Origin: Opitutia bacterium UBA4506
Lineage (GTDB): Bacteria > Verrucomicrobiota > Verrucomicrobiia > Opitutales > Puniceicoccaceae
Direction: 5' to 3'
Assembly: GCA_002388665.1 (NCBI GenBank)
Contig: DGMY01000019.1
Location: 1 to 28,798 of the forward strand
DNA length: 28,798 bases
Shown here: positions 1 through 7,422 of the stretch, piece by piece
Layout of the letters: the number at the start of each line of letters is the position of its first letter
How positions within the stretch are numbered: position 1 is the stretch's first letter
The notes under the pieces: generated by a model
The model's database searches: none
Seen by the model: only the letters and a program-made list of their open reading frames with translations
Told to the model about the DNA's origin: nothing
Made by a program: the position numbers and the translations under genes

Positions 1-231
1 GCCGTGCGTGTGCTTGAGGAAGAGAAAGGGCGGTTGCCCCTGGCTACGGTGCTTCGCTGCCGGGTGCGCTATTTTACCGATGGGATCGTGCTGGGATCGG
101 TGGAGTTTGTGGAGGCGCAGTTGAAGGAGCTGCCTGAGGGGATACGGCCTCGGAAGCCGCACGGGATGGCGGGGGCTGACTGGGGTGGACTCTCGGTGGG
201 GACTGGACTACGGAAAGACCTGTTTGGGTAG
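1..231 (+). CDS. RAYT/IS200-like transposase, C-terminal fragment (cut by window edge)
   Basis: The reading frame is open from base 1 to a TAG at 229-231 and encodes about 76 residues, so the gene begins outside the window. The segment CRVRYFTDGIVLGS, followed by a basic tail with GADWGGLSVGTGLRKD, resembles the C-terminal region of REP-associated tyrosine transposases (Y1/IS200 superfamily) common in Verrucomicrobiota. These enzymes nick single-stranded DNA with a tyrosine in a HUH fold; neither the HUH histidines nor the tyrosine is visible here because they lie upstream. RAYTs are usually single-copy domesticated genes associated with short palindromic REP repeats rather than mobile insertion sequences. 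The family call rests on the tail alone. Confidence 0.62.
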   Translation, partial: AVRVLEEEKGRLPLATVLRCRVRYFTDGIVLGSVEFVEAQLKELPEGIRPRKPHGMAGADWGGLSVGTGLRKDLFG

Positions 232-425
232 ATCGAGTTGGTTGAATCCGTGTCTTTCGTGCCATCGGATGTGGGTAATGGGCAACCTATACGAGAAAGG
301 TTCGTGGAGATGCTGGAGGATGACGTGTGGCCGAAGGCGCATGCGGGATTGGATTTCCTGTGGTCTTTCGTGTGTGCTTCAATGCATCTTGACTTGGATG
401 ATCCCATGCGGACAGCTTTACCACT
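232..425. other. Intergenic stretch between transposase tail and porin gene
   Basis: I see no convincing gene, terminator hairpin or REP palindrome here. The ten bases GTCTTTCGTG occur twice (252-261 and 363-372), which may be chance. The promoter of the downstream porin gene should lie here, but no clear -35/-10 pair was found. Confidence 0.4.
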
Positions 426-1163
426 ATGCTGAGAATGTCTTTGGTTCGCTGTCTGGTTCTTTCTGCCGCGTCGCTCGCTTCCCCCATCTTACTGGACGCG
501 CAGGATGAAGTGCTGGGGAACCTTTCGATTTCGGCGAACATAGGATTTGAGTCCGAGTACATTTTTCGAGGAGTTAAACAGGGGGGAGAGTCTTTGCAGC
601 CCAGTGTCGATGCATTGCATCCCCTCGGTTCTGGGGATCTATACCTTGGCTTCTGGGCTAGTCAGGATTTGAGTGGATCACCATCGGATGAAGTCGATTT
701 TTACGCCGGGTACACCTTTCCGTTGTCTCCAATTTTCGCAATCAGTGGAGGATTTACGTATTACTGGTTTCCCGACGATGGATCGATCCCGGGGAGCGAA
801 GAAGAGCCATACTTTGGCATTTTTGCTGACCTGCCTCTGCGTCCATCGTTGTTTGCCTATTATAACATCGCGTTGGAACAAATTCTCTTGGAACTGTCGC
901 TTCGGGAGGATTTTCAGGTGTCTGAAAATAGTTTTATTGAAGGAGGGGTAGCGCTTGGTATTGGACGTGCCGACGATTCGAATAGCGATGAATTGGAGGG
1001 GAAGCCTTCGGTGAATTTCGGATATGGAAAGGTCTATGTCGATCTCGTCTACGAGCTCAATCAAATGTCTTCGGTATCGATTGGAGTTCGCTATTCGGGG
1101 AGACAAGAGAGCAGCTATACGGACTATCTCTATTGGGGAGCTTCGGTCGCTTTAGGGTTCTAG
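426..1163 (+). CDS. TorF-family putative outer-membrane porin (Gcw_chp)
   Basis: The 245-residue product begins with a signal peptide (hydrophobic residues about 5-22, likely cleavage near LLDAQDE). The mature N-terminus carries NIGFESEYIFRGVKQGG, the hallmark opening strand of the Gcw_chp/TorF putative porin family. The rest alternates aromatic and polar residues as in a beta-barrel, and the protein ends in phenylalanine (SVALGF), the usual signal for BAM-dependent outer-membrane assembly. Length matches the family (about 220-260). It probably forms a small outer-membrane channel; the substrate cannot be read from sequence. A second ATG nine bases downstream (435) is an equally possible start. 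The gene stands alone and converges on rpmE2, sharing a terminator with it. Confidence 0.8.
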   Translation: MLRMSLVRCLVLSAASLASPILLDAQDEVLGNLSISANIGFESEYIFRGVKQGGESLQPSVDALHPLGSGDLYLGFWASQDLSGSPSDEVDFYAGYTFPLSPIFAISGGFTYYWFPDDGSIPGSEEEPYFGIFADLPLRPSLFAYYNIALEQILLELSLREDFQVSENSFIEGGVALGIGRADDSNSDELEGKPSVNFGYGKVYVDLVYELNQMSSVSIGVRYSGRQESSYTDYLYWGASVALGF

Positions 1164-1227
1164 TCGCCGAGTTCTCCCCCTGGTTCCCCTGGGGGCAGGC
1201 TATCGCAATCGGCAAAGTTTCCCCCCC

Positions 1228-1262
1228 AAAAAAAAAGGCATCCCCGAAAGGATGCCTTTTCA
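1228..1262. terminator. Bidirectional intrinsic terminator between porin gene and rpmE2
   Basis: An 11-bp perfect stem (1233-1243 paired with 1250-1260, core GGCATCC/GGATGCC) encloses a six-base loop CCGAAA. On the minus strand the stem runs straight into a run of at least nine T (complement of 1228-1236), an excellent terminator for rpmJ2-rpmE2. On the plus strand the stem ends in TTTT then CAAAA, a weaker terminator for the porin gene. Confidence 0.9.
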
Positions 1263-1282
1263 AAATAGAAATACTAAATTCT

Positions 1283-1531
1283 TTAGCGGCGACCGCGGCG
1301 GAACTTGTTCTGGAACTTCTCAACGCGTCCAGCCGTATCGACGAAGCGCTTTTCACCAGTGAAGACTGGGTGGGAGTCGGAAGTGATGTCGCAAATGATC
1401 ATCTTGTGCTCGACGCCGTCGATCTCTTCGCGGCGGTCTGCTTTGACTGTCGAGCGGGTTATGAACCGATTGCCGGTTGAAACGTCAACAAAGCAAGTCG
1501 GAGTGTAATCGGGATGGATATCTTTTTTCAT
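1283..1531 (-). CDS. rpmE2: 50S ribosomal protein L31, type B (zinc-independent)
   Basis: The 82-residue product is a structural protein of the large ribosomal subunit that helps bridge the subunits. It opens with MKKDIHPDY and ends with FTGEKRFVDTAGRVEKFQNK, both diagnostic of L31. The CxxC pairs of type A L31 are absent: the only cysteines are C13 and one in MIICDI, and the extended middle (STVKADRREEIDGVEH) is typical of the type B form (E. coli YkgM). It lies 31 bases downstream of rpmJ2 in the same direction, so the two are almost certainly co-transcribed, ending at the strong terminator at 1228-1262. Start is ATG at 1531. Confidence 0.95.
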   Translation of the reverse strand: MKKDIHPDYTPTCFVDVSTGNRFITRSTVKADRREEIDGVEHKMIICDITSDSHPVFTGEKRFVDTAGRVEKFQNKFRRGRR

Positions 1532-1562
1532 CGCGGGAAATTTTAATTAAGGAAGAACGCAA

Positions 1563-1688
1563 TCAGCCCTGACGTGCTTTGAAGCGGGGATTGGTCTTGC
1601 AAATGACATAGATCCGACCACGACGACGAACGACTTGGCAGTCGGGGTGGCGGTGTTTGAGCGACTTGATGGAAGAAACGACTTTCAT
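1563..1688 (-). CDS. rpmJ2: 50S ribosomal protein L36, type B (YkgO-like)
   Basis: This 41-residue gene runs from ATG at 1688 to TGA at 1563. The translation starts MKVVSSIKSLKHRHPDCQVV and ends ICKTNPRFKARQG. KHRHPDCQ and ICKTNPRFKA match the type B L36 (E. coli YkgO, KERHPDCQ and ICKSNPRFKA); only two cysteines remain, not the CxxC..C..H zinc knuckle of type A. L36 is the smallest large-subunit protein and stabilises 23S rRNA near the peptidyl-transferase region. It is the first gene of a two-gene operon with rpmE2, the same pairing as E. coli ykgM-ykgO. A TTGACA-bearing promoter candidate lies just upstream. Confidence 0.95.
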   Translation of the reverse strand: MKVVSSIKSLKHRHPDCQVVRRRGRIYVICKTNPRFKARQG

Positions 1689-1703
1689 GACGAAAAAGAG
1701 AAG

Positions 1704-1731
1704 AGAATGGAGGTTTTGGGTAGCCTGTCAA
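1704..1731 (-). promoter_or_regulatory. Candidate promoter of rpmJ2-rpmE2
   Basis: Read on the minus strand, a perfect TTGACA (-35, 1731-1726) is followed after 16 bases by CATTCT (-10, 1709-1704), 15 bases before the rpmJ2 ATG. The -35 is consensus but the -10 matches only three of six bases. No Zur-like AT-rich palindrome is visible beside it. Confidence 0.4.
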
Positions 1732-1774
1732 CGGATTTTCGCCCCCTTTGGGGCACAAATTTCGAGGAAACTCG

Positions 1775-2464
1775 TCAGTTCCACCGAATGTAATCGTTTC
1801 TCAGACCTCCTTGGAGTGTTCTCATGAGCTCGATATCCCGGATCTCGCGCCTGAAGTAGTCGAATAATATATCGTACCGGCGGCTAAGAAGGAGGGATTC
1901 GAGAAGTTTTAATTTAGTGGCGGTTGAGGATACGAGTGAAAAGGCTGCGAGGTCCGCGAGAGTCTCTGGATCGTTGATGCGGGAAAACGCGCGGAGGAGC
2001 TCGGAGGGTAGTGGGTCTCCCAGCTCGGAACGACGTTGGATCAGGGCGAGGAGATGATTCATGTCCTTGTCGATCTCGGGAAAAGTCGCACTCGAAGTGC
2101 TCGGCTGAGGCCGAATGGAAAAGATGCGGAAAGGATCTTCCTGGAAAGTGGTTTCTGCAGTTACGCGGGCTAGGCCATGGACCACGATTGTTGAAGAGCC
2201 ATCAGAGTTCTTCTTGTTGGATTCAATTCTCCCCAAGGTTGCGCTCGGGTAGTAGGGGGCGTGGTAGCTATCCACATCGAGGCGACCGGGATCCTTGGTT
2301 GCGATGAGAATCAAATGGTCTCGTTGAAGAACATGAGCCAGCATCTTGCGATACCGCGGTTCAAAAATATAGAAAGTAACCGTCGCGTGTGGAAATAGAA
2401 CGAAATCGGGCAATGTCATCCCGGGAGCCTTTTCCGGCAGAGGGAACGGTAGTTCCGAGTCCAT
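1775..2464 (-). CDS. LON substrate-binding domain protein (no protease domain)
   Basis: The 229-residue product matches the N-terminal substrate-recognition domain of Lon (PF02190). It opens with a beta-rich region whose signature LPDFVLFPHATVTFYIFEPRYRKML (residues 19-43) corresponds to the Lon-N core (P..v.FPg..lpl.IFEprYr.ml), followed by GRI....SDGSSTIVVHGLARV. Residues 130-229 are predicted helical. No AAA+ ATPase or Ser-Lys peptidase follows, so it is the stand-alone form often annotated as LON peptidase substrate-binding domain protein. The family's role is unproven; it may be an adaptor or ligand-binding protein. It sits next to the clp/tig cluster but is set apart by about 200 bases and has its own promoter candidate, so it is probably a separate transcription unit. 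Confidence 0.85.
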   Translation of the reverse strand: MDSELPFPLPEKAPGMTLPDFVLFPHATVTFYIFEPRYRKMLAHVLQRDHLILIATKDPGRLDVDSYHAPYYPSATLGRIESNKKNSDGSSTIVVHGLARVTAETTFQEDPFRIFSIRPQPSTSSATFPEIDKDMNHLLALIQRRSELGDPLPSELLRAFSRINDPETLADLAAFSLVSSTATKLKLLESLLLSRRYDILFDYFRREIRDIELMRTLQGGLRNDYIRWN

Positions 2465-2499
2465 ATAAACAATCTAGCAAATTCTGTGCCTTCTGGCAA
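2464..2499 (-). promoter_or_regulatory. Candidate promoter giving a leaderless transcript
   Basis: On the minus strand TTGCCA (-35, 2499-2494) and TAGATT (-10, 2476-2471) are separated by exactly 17 bases. The expected start of transcription, about 7 bases below the -10, falls on the A of the ATG at 2464, so the LON-domain mRNA would have no 5' leader. Confidence 0.45.
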
Positions 2500-2672
2500 T
2501 TGGGATGCAGATTTTGACCGATGACAGTTGAGCTCTCAAGTCGTCTGAAGCGAGTCGATGAATCTCGCCGGAAATTGTACCGTCGCGGCAGCATTCCCTT
2601 TGCCCTGTGGGTGCTTGGACCAGCGACTCGGAGGGCCGGGGTCAACCGGTCGGGCAGATATGTCTTTCGAGT

Positions 2673-2966
2673 CTAGGACTCCCAGGCATGAGGGGTCATC
2701 AAGGCATTGTCCGGTGCATCGGACTCAGCGTAATAGACAGCCATGCGAAAGTAGGGAAGCAGGACCTCATTGAGCTCAGGATCCTTCGCCTTGGATTCAT
2801 CAAAAAGGACCTCAGGCGCGCGACCGCTGAGCTCGTAGATCTCGCGGACTCCGGCATTCAGGAGGGCGCGAACCGCATCGACCTTCATTCCTGGGATTTG
2901 CATCAACGGGGCATTGAGAGCCTCGTAGTCGACCTTCTTCTTTTTCCTGGCCGGGTTAGGCGGCAT
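2673..2966 (-). CDS. Small helix-hairpin-helix protein (Cdd1/'pathogenicity locus' type)
   Basis: The 97-residue product has a basic N-terminus (ARKKKK) followed by a helix-hairpin-helix motif at about residues 18-48 (LMQIPGMKVDAVRALLNAGV, then IYELSG.APEVLF), the fold used for non-specific DNA backbone binding. The later segment LPYFRMAVYYAE resembles the second half of the Cdd1/PF11731 family (typically ..YvFR.AVYyA..). These proteins have no established biochemical role. The start codon lies inside clpX: the ATG at 2966 overlaps the clpX stop (2956-2958) by 11 bases, so it is translationally coupled and the last gene of the tig-clpP-clpX run. No strong terminator is visible downstream. Confidence 0.72.
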   Translation of the reverse strand: MPPNPARKKKKVDYEALNAPLMQIPGMKVDAVRALLNAGVREIYELSGRAPEVLFDESKAKDPELNEVLLPYFRMAVYYAESDAPDNALMTPHAWES

Positions 2967-4272
2967 CCTTTTTACGGTCTTCCCGCTTCTTTCGTTTGAG
3001 AGTCGGGCGACGCGTGCCGTCGACCACGGCTCGATTGATCACAACCTCCGAAATATTTGGATCATCGGGGATGGAATACATCACCTCGAGCATCAGTTTT
3101 TCGAGGATTGAGCGAAGGCTACGAGCCCCAGTGCCTAGTTCGATCGCTTTTTCGGCGATAGCATTGATCGCATCGCGGGTAAATCGCAGGCCAGCCCCGT
3201 CCATAGACAGCAGCTTGGAATACTGTTGGATCAAGGAATTCTTGGTATTGAGGAGGATATGCTCCAAGTCCTCGCGTGTCAGTTCGCGGAGAACTGAGAC
3301 AACCGGGAGACGTCCGATGAATTCAGGAATCAAACCGTACTGGACAAGATCTTCTGGTTCCACGTGGCGAAGAATTTCTTCTTCTTCGTCCGGCCCGATC
3401 TTCTTCTTCTCGGAACTGTCGCTCAGCGCTGACCCGGGAGTGAATCCGACAAACTTCTTGGCGGACCGGCGCATAATCATCTTATCGAGGCCGACAAAGG
3501 CACCTCCGCAGACGAAGAGGATCTTGGAAGTGTCGACCTGGATGTACTCTTGGTTTGGGTGTTTGCGGCCCCCCTGCGGTGGAACATTGCAAACGGTTCC
3601 TTCCAGGATCTTCAGGAGAGCTTGCTGCACGCCCTCGCCGGAGACATCACGGGTGATCGAGACATTATCGGTCTTGCGACCGATCTTATCGATCTCATCG
3701 ACATAGATAATTCCGCACTCGGCCTTCTTGGGATCGAAATCCGCCGCCTGAAGGAGGCGCAGGATAATATTTTCGACATCATCACCGACATAGCCTGCCT
3801 CGGTGAGGGTAGTGGCGTCGGCGATCGCGAATGGTACATCCAGCATATTCGCCAGCGTACGGGCGAGAAATGTCTTCCCACTGCCTGTAGGGCCGATGAG
3901 GAGGACATTGCTTTTTTCAATCTCGACCTCAGAGAACTGATCATCGAAGGCGTTCTCGCTATGATCGTCGCCCTGGAGGCGCTTGTAGTGATTGTAGACG
4001 GCGACCGAAAGAGTTTTCTTGGCGTCGTGTTGACCAATGATGTGCTTGTCGAGTCTTTCCTTGATCTCGGAAGGGCGGAGTAGCTTGAACTGTTGTTCCT
4101 TCTCTTCCGGCTTCTTGACCTCCTCGCCCAGTTCACGGTCGATGATCGTCTTGCAGACATTCACGCAGGAGTCACAGATGTAGACACCCGCTGGTCCCGC
4201 GATCATTTTTTGAACCTCGTTCTGCGATTTTCCGCAGAATGAGCAGAAGGTCATCTTGGTCGGTTTTGCCAT
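2956..4272 (-). CDS. clpX: ATP-dependent Clp protease ATP-binding subunit ClpX
   Basis: ClpX is the hexameric AAA+ unfoldase that recognises, unfolds and feeds substrates into ClpP in the cytoplasm. All landmarks of the 438-residue protein are present: an N-terminal zinc-binding domain (C10, C13, C33, C36), Walker A GPTGSGKT at 127-134, pore loop GYVG at 160-163, Walker B IIYVDEID at 188-195, the RKH loop at 236-238, the ClpP-docking loop (KKFVGFTPGS, equivalent of the IGF loop), and the FIGRLP box with its arginine. Length is normal for the family. Its ATG shares one base with the clpP stop (TAATG), so the pair is translationally coupled and likely made in fixed ratio. Confidence 0.98.
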   Translation of the reverse strand: MAKPTKMTFCSFCGKSQNEVQKMIAGPAGVYICDSCVNVCKTIIDRELGEEVKKPEEKEQQFKLLRPSEIKERLDKHIIGQHDAKKTLSVAVYNHYKRLQGDDHSENAFDDQFSEVEIEKSNVLLIGPTGSGKTFLARTLANMLDVPFAIADATTLTEAGYVGDDVENIILRLLQAADFDPKKAECGIIYVDEIDKIGRKTDNVSITRDVSGEGVQQALLKILEGTVCNVPPQGGRKHPNQEYIQVDTSKILFVCGGAFVGLDKMIMRRSAKKFVGFTPGSALSDSSEKKKIGPDEEEEILRHVEPEDLVQYGLIPEFIGRLPVVSVLRELTREDLEHILLNTKNSLIQQYSKLLSMDGAGLRFTRDAINAIAEKAIELGTGARSLRSILEKLMLEVMYSIPDDPNISEVVINRAVVDGTRRPTLKRKKREDRKKDAA

Positions 4273-4883
4273 TACGCTTTTTCGGGTACACCATCTTTGG
4301 TGCTATTGATTACGTGGTCTACCAACCCGTATTCCTTTGCATCTGGAGCGGACAAGTAGAAGTCGCGGTCGGAATCTTTTTCGATCCGCTCTACCTTTTG
4401 GCCGGTGTGCTTGGAGAGAACCTCGTTCAAGGTTTTTTTCCAGCGAAGGATCTCTTTGGCGGCGATAGAGATGTCTGCGGTTTGGCCGCCGGCACCGCCG
4501 GAAGGTTGGTGCATCATCAGGCGGCTATTGGGCAGCGCGAATCGCTTCCCCTTCGTTCCGGCTGCGACGAGAACGGTGGCCATGCTGGCTGCGAGACCGA
4601 CGCAGTAGGTGACCACATCGCACTTCACGAAGTTAATCGTGTCATAGATCGCCATACCGTCGGTGACGCTGCCCCCTGGGGAGTTCACATATAGATGGAT
4701 CTCCTTTTTGGGATCTTCCATTTGGAGGAAGAGCAGCTGAGCAATGACCGCATTGGCGACGTAGTCATTGATCGGTGTGCCGATGAAGATGATCCGATCA
4801 CGGAGGAGTCGGCTGTAGATGTCCCAGGCACGCTCGCTGCGGCCTTCGCGCTCATAGACGTAGGGAAGTGGTAGATAGCTCAC
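4272..4883 (-). CDS. clpP: ATP-dependent Clp protease proteolytic subunit ClpP
   Basis: ClpP forms the double-ring serine peptidase that degrades proteins delivered by ClpX. The 203-residue product contains the catalytic triad: S100 (in GLAASMAT), H125 (in LMMHQP) and D174 (in SDRDFYLSA). The oligomerisation core NSPGGSV and the C-terminal APDAKEYGLVDHV are canonical. The nucleophile region reads AASMATVLVAAG rather than the usual AASMGAFLLAAG, a conservative change just after the serine. The start is GTG at 4883, giving MSYLPLPYVYERE, which aligns with family N-termini. It lies 76 bases downstream of tig and overlaps clpX by one base. Confidence 0.97.
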   Translation of the reverse strand: MSYLPLPYVYEREGRSERAWDIYSRLLRDRIIFIGTPINDYVANAVIAQLLFLQMEDPKKEIHLYVNSPGGSVTDGMAIYDTINFVKCDVVTYCVGLAASMATVLVAAGTKGKRFALPNSRLMMHQPSGGAGGQTADISIAAKEILRWKKTLNEVLSKHTGQKVERIEKDSDRDFYLSAPDAKEYGLVDHVINSTKDGVPEKA

Positions 4884-4959
4884 GTTTTCTTTCTGTTGGT
4901 CGGTTTAGAATTTTGTTTTCGTATCAACCGACAGGTTCGTCGATCTTGCAAGCGCGACT

Positions 4960-6279
4960 TCAGGATTTGGGATCGGTTTCCGCGATTTCGGCGCTCTCAA
5001 TTACCTTGCCGACAGCTTTGCTGCGTCGAATATTGCGCTGAATGTCCATGACCCGGCCGCGGTCTTTCTGCAGTTCCTTGACAATTTCATCAGGGGACCG
5101 GCGGGTTTGCATCGCGTAGCTGTAGAGGAAGTTGCTCATGTCCTCTTCGGTCACCTCGACCTTTTCTACATCAGCGATATCGTCGAGGATGAGATCGAGC
5201 TTAACCTTGCGGGTCGCTTCTTCGCTTGCGGACGCATAGAGAGCTTCGCGGTTTTTCTCAAAGTCCTCTTCGCTGGCGCCCTGTTGCATCTGACGGCTCA
5301 TGTAGTTTGCCAGAACCTGATTGGTTTCAGCAGTGACAAGGCTTTCAGGAACGGGGAAATCTACGAGTTCGGCCAGCTTCTGGGTGACCTGTTGACGGAG
5401 TTGGTTCTGCCCGGCTTGCTCCTTCTGGCCCTTGAGGGATTCAGTGGTTTGCTCGCGCAGCTGCTCAAGACTCTCAACATTGACAGCTTTGAAGAATTCT
5501 TCGTTGAGTTCGGGGAGTTTTCGTTCGCGAACCTCAAGGACTTCCAGGTCGTAGGAAACGGTCTTTCCTTGGAGGAATTCCACCTTGTGGTCGTCTGCGA
5601 AGGTGGCTTCAACAGTCTTTGTCTCGCCATCTTTCATTCCGACGATCGCTTCGGCGATCTCGCTGATGCCGGGTGCGTCTTCGGCTCCGGCCTCTTCCCA
5701 GGTACTCTTTTGGGTGCCGTACATGGGGAAATCGGAAACCTGCTCGGCGATTGATTCGCCGTCGATCTTGCCATCGTAGGAGCAGCGAACGTAGTCACCC
5801 TTCTCGGCTGGACGTTCGACCTTGTCGAACTCAGCGCGCTGCGAGCGTGTCATCTCAATCGCTTGGTCGATATCTTCTTCGGAGACCTCGGCAGATTCCC
5901 GCTCGAGGGCGAGACCTTTGTATTCCGGCGTCGAAAAGGATGGTTTGATGTCGACCGTCAACTTCATGACGGCGTCTTCCTTGCCGCTGAGATCGGGATC
6001 GTCTACCTCGACGAGGTTCAGGACCTTCAAGTCGCCGTCGCTCTCCATCTTCTGATAGCCGGCCTGGAGGATCTTTCTTTTGAGCTCCTCCTGGATGTCC
6101 TTGCCGTAGCGTTTGCGCAGGAGGCTCTCGGGAGCCTTTCCAGGGCGGAACCCCGGAATCTTCGCATGACGGGTAAACTCGCCGAGAATGGACTTCTCTT
6201 CCTTGGCGATATCCTCGGCTGTAAATGTGACGAGAACCTCGCGTCGGGTCTCGGTAACTTCTTTGATCTCTATGTCCAC
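4960..6279 (-). CDS. tig: Trigger factor (ribosome-associated chaperone and peptidyl-prolyl isomerase)
   Basis: Trigger factor binds near the ribosomal exit tunnel and shields nascent chains. With the GTG start at 6279 the protein is 439 residues, normal for the family, and begins MDIEIKEVTETRREV as homologues do. The frame extends 22 codons further to a TTG at 6345, but those residues look unlike the family. The ribosome-binding signature GFRPGKAP is at residues 43-50. A FKBP-type isomerase domain follows (GDYVRCSYDGKIDGE to SYDLEVLEV, roughly residues 155-250). The rest is the helical C-terminal cradle. It is first in the conserved order tig-clpP-clpX, linking chaperone and protease in one unit. 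Confidence 0.96.
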   Translation of the reverse strand: MDIEIKEVTETRREVLVTFTAEDIAKEEKSILGEFTRHAKIPGFRPGKAPESLLRKRYGKDIQEELKRKILQAGYQKMESDGDLKVLNLVEVDDPDLSGKEDAVMKLTVDIKPSFSTPEYKGLALERESAEVSEEDIDQAIEMTRSQRAEFDKVERPAEKGDYVRCSYDGKIDGESIAEQVSDFPMYGTQKSTWEEAGAEDAPGISEIAEAIVGMKDGETKTVEATFADDHKVEFLQGKTVSYDLEVLEVRERKLPELNEEFFKAVNVESLEQLREQTTESLKGQKEQAGQNQLRQQVTQKLAELVDFPVPESLVTAETNQVLANYMSRQMQQGASEEDFEKNREALYASASEEATRKVKLDLILDDIADVEKVEVTEEDMSNFLYSYAMQTRRSPDEIVKELQKDRGRVMDIQRNIRRSKAVGKVIESAEIAETDPKS

Positions 6280-6627
6280 AGTGGTATCTGTCGTTTCTTG
6301 ATTGGGAAAACCGATGAGCAAAAAGAATGGGGTAGGCGGGGTCAAACCTGAATGACGCCGTCTAGGCGGACTTTATCTGGTTGGAAATCGACCATTTTGC
6401 CTTGGAACGGAAGGTTGGCGGGTGGAATGGTGTGTGCCAGAGAGGTTTTGCGGGACCTATGAGGGACCCCGCGGTGTTGGAGGACGAACGGGAATGGAGG
6501 CGTCGATTTCTCGAAAAGTTTATTACTAATAGGGCGATTCGCATCGAATGGGGCGGAGTCGCGGGAAATTGCGTGCCCCGTTCGGCGTAGGCTTGCGGGA
6601 GTGGGGACGGGCGCTATTGTCATTGGC
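6280..6627. other. Divergent intergenic region between tig and acyltransferase gene
   Basis: This 348-base stretch should contain the promoters of tig (minus) and the acyltransferase gene (plus). A weak tig candidate is TTGACC at 6345-6340 (minus) with TTTGCT 17 bases on. Open frames that cross the stretch resemble no protein I know and have no recognisable ribosome-binding site. I saw no strong hairpin, repeat or RNA gene. Confidence 0.4.
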
Positions 6628-7371
6628 ATGTCGGAACCTAAACGATTCAAGGTCCAGTCGGAAATAGCTGGGGAGAAGGAATCCAGCCTACGTCGATATC
6701 AGGATCTGATCATCGGCTCACGGAGCATCTGGGATTTATTTCTCTACGAGTTCGTACAACTGTTTGCGTCGTGGGTTCCCGGCGCTCTGGGGTTGGTTTT
6801 GCGCAAGAAATTATACCCGCTGTTGTTGGGGTCCTGCGGGAGTGGGGTAGTTTTTGGGCGGGATGTCGTACTGCGCCACCCCAAAAAAATTCGAATCGGT
6901 TCGGGGGTAATTATAGACGACGGAGTATTGTTGGATGCGAAGGGGGGCGATACCTCTGGGATTGAGTTGGATGATGAAGTCTTCATCGGCCGGGGTTCAA
7001 TCCTCTCATGCAAGGGAGGAACTATTCACTTGGGAAAGCGCAGTAACGTTGGATTCCATTCTGAAATATTTTCGTCAAACCGGGTGGTAGTGGGTGCGGA
7101 TGTGATGATCGCTGCCTACGTATATATATTAGGAGGCGGCACCTATGGAATTGATCGAACGGACATCCCGATGAATCAACAATATGATTTTGAAGGGAAA
7201 GGTGGAGTCGTTATCGGCGATGATGTTTGGTTGGCTGCTCACGTTGTTGTCTTTGATGGAGTCACGGTAGGGGACGGTTCGGTCATTGGAGCCTCGGCGG
7301 TTGTTAATCGAAATGTAACCCCTCGTAGTGTTTCTGTGGGGATACCGGCGAGAGCCGTGTCTGAAAGATAG
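6628..7371 (+). CDS. Left-handed beta-helix (hexapeptide repeat) acyltransferase
   Basis: The product, 247 residues from ATG 6628, has an N-terminal region with a hydrophobic stretch (LFLYEFVQLFASWVPGALGLVL) and then a series of hexapeptide repeats: VVFGRDVVLRHPKKIRIGSGVIIDDGVLLDA, IELDDEVFIGRGSIL and VVIGDDVWLAAHVVVFDGVTVGDGSVIGASAVV. The C-terminal VWLAAH...GVTVGDGSVIGASAVV block is typical of the trimeric xenobiotic/maltose O-acetyltransferase (LbetaH) group. The catalytic histidine is likely the one in WLAAH. These cytoplasmic trimers move acetyl or other acyl groups from CoA to sugars or antibiotics; the acceptor here is unknown. A GTG at 6601 would add nine residues. It is followed after 51 bases by the barrel protein gene. 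Confidence 0.85.
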   Translation: MSEPKRFKVQSEIAGEKESSLRRYQDLIIGSRSIWDLFLYEFVQLFASWVPGALGLVLRKKLYPLLLGSCGSGVVFGRDVVLRHPKKIRIGSGVIIDDGVLLDAKGGDTSGIELDDEVFIGRGSILSCKGGTIHLGKRSNVGFHSEIFSSNRVVVGADVMIAAYVYILGGGTYGIDRTDIPMNQQYDFEGKGGVVIGDDVWLAAHVVVFDGVTVGDGSVIGASAVVNRNVTPRSVSVGIPARAVSER

Positions 7372-7422
7372 GAATTGCATTTTTGATTATATGTTGGTTT
7401 AGGAAATGCTCCTTCAGCTATA

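Noticed and set aside
252..372. Direct repeat GTCTTTCGTG (two copies)
   Set aside because: Ten bases, two copies, no palindrome or regular spacing; likely chance rather than a REP or attachment site.
1741..1754. Hairpin GCCCC-CTTT-GGGGC between rpmJ2 and the LON-domain gene
   Set aside because: The stem is five bases long and no T-run follows on either strand, so it is not a convincing terminator.
6280..6345. Longer trigger factor start at TTG 6345
   Set aside because: The extra 22 residues do not resemble the family, whose N-terminus aligns with the GTG at 6279.
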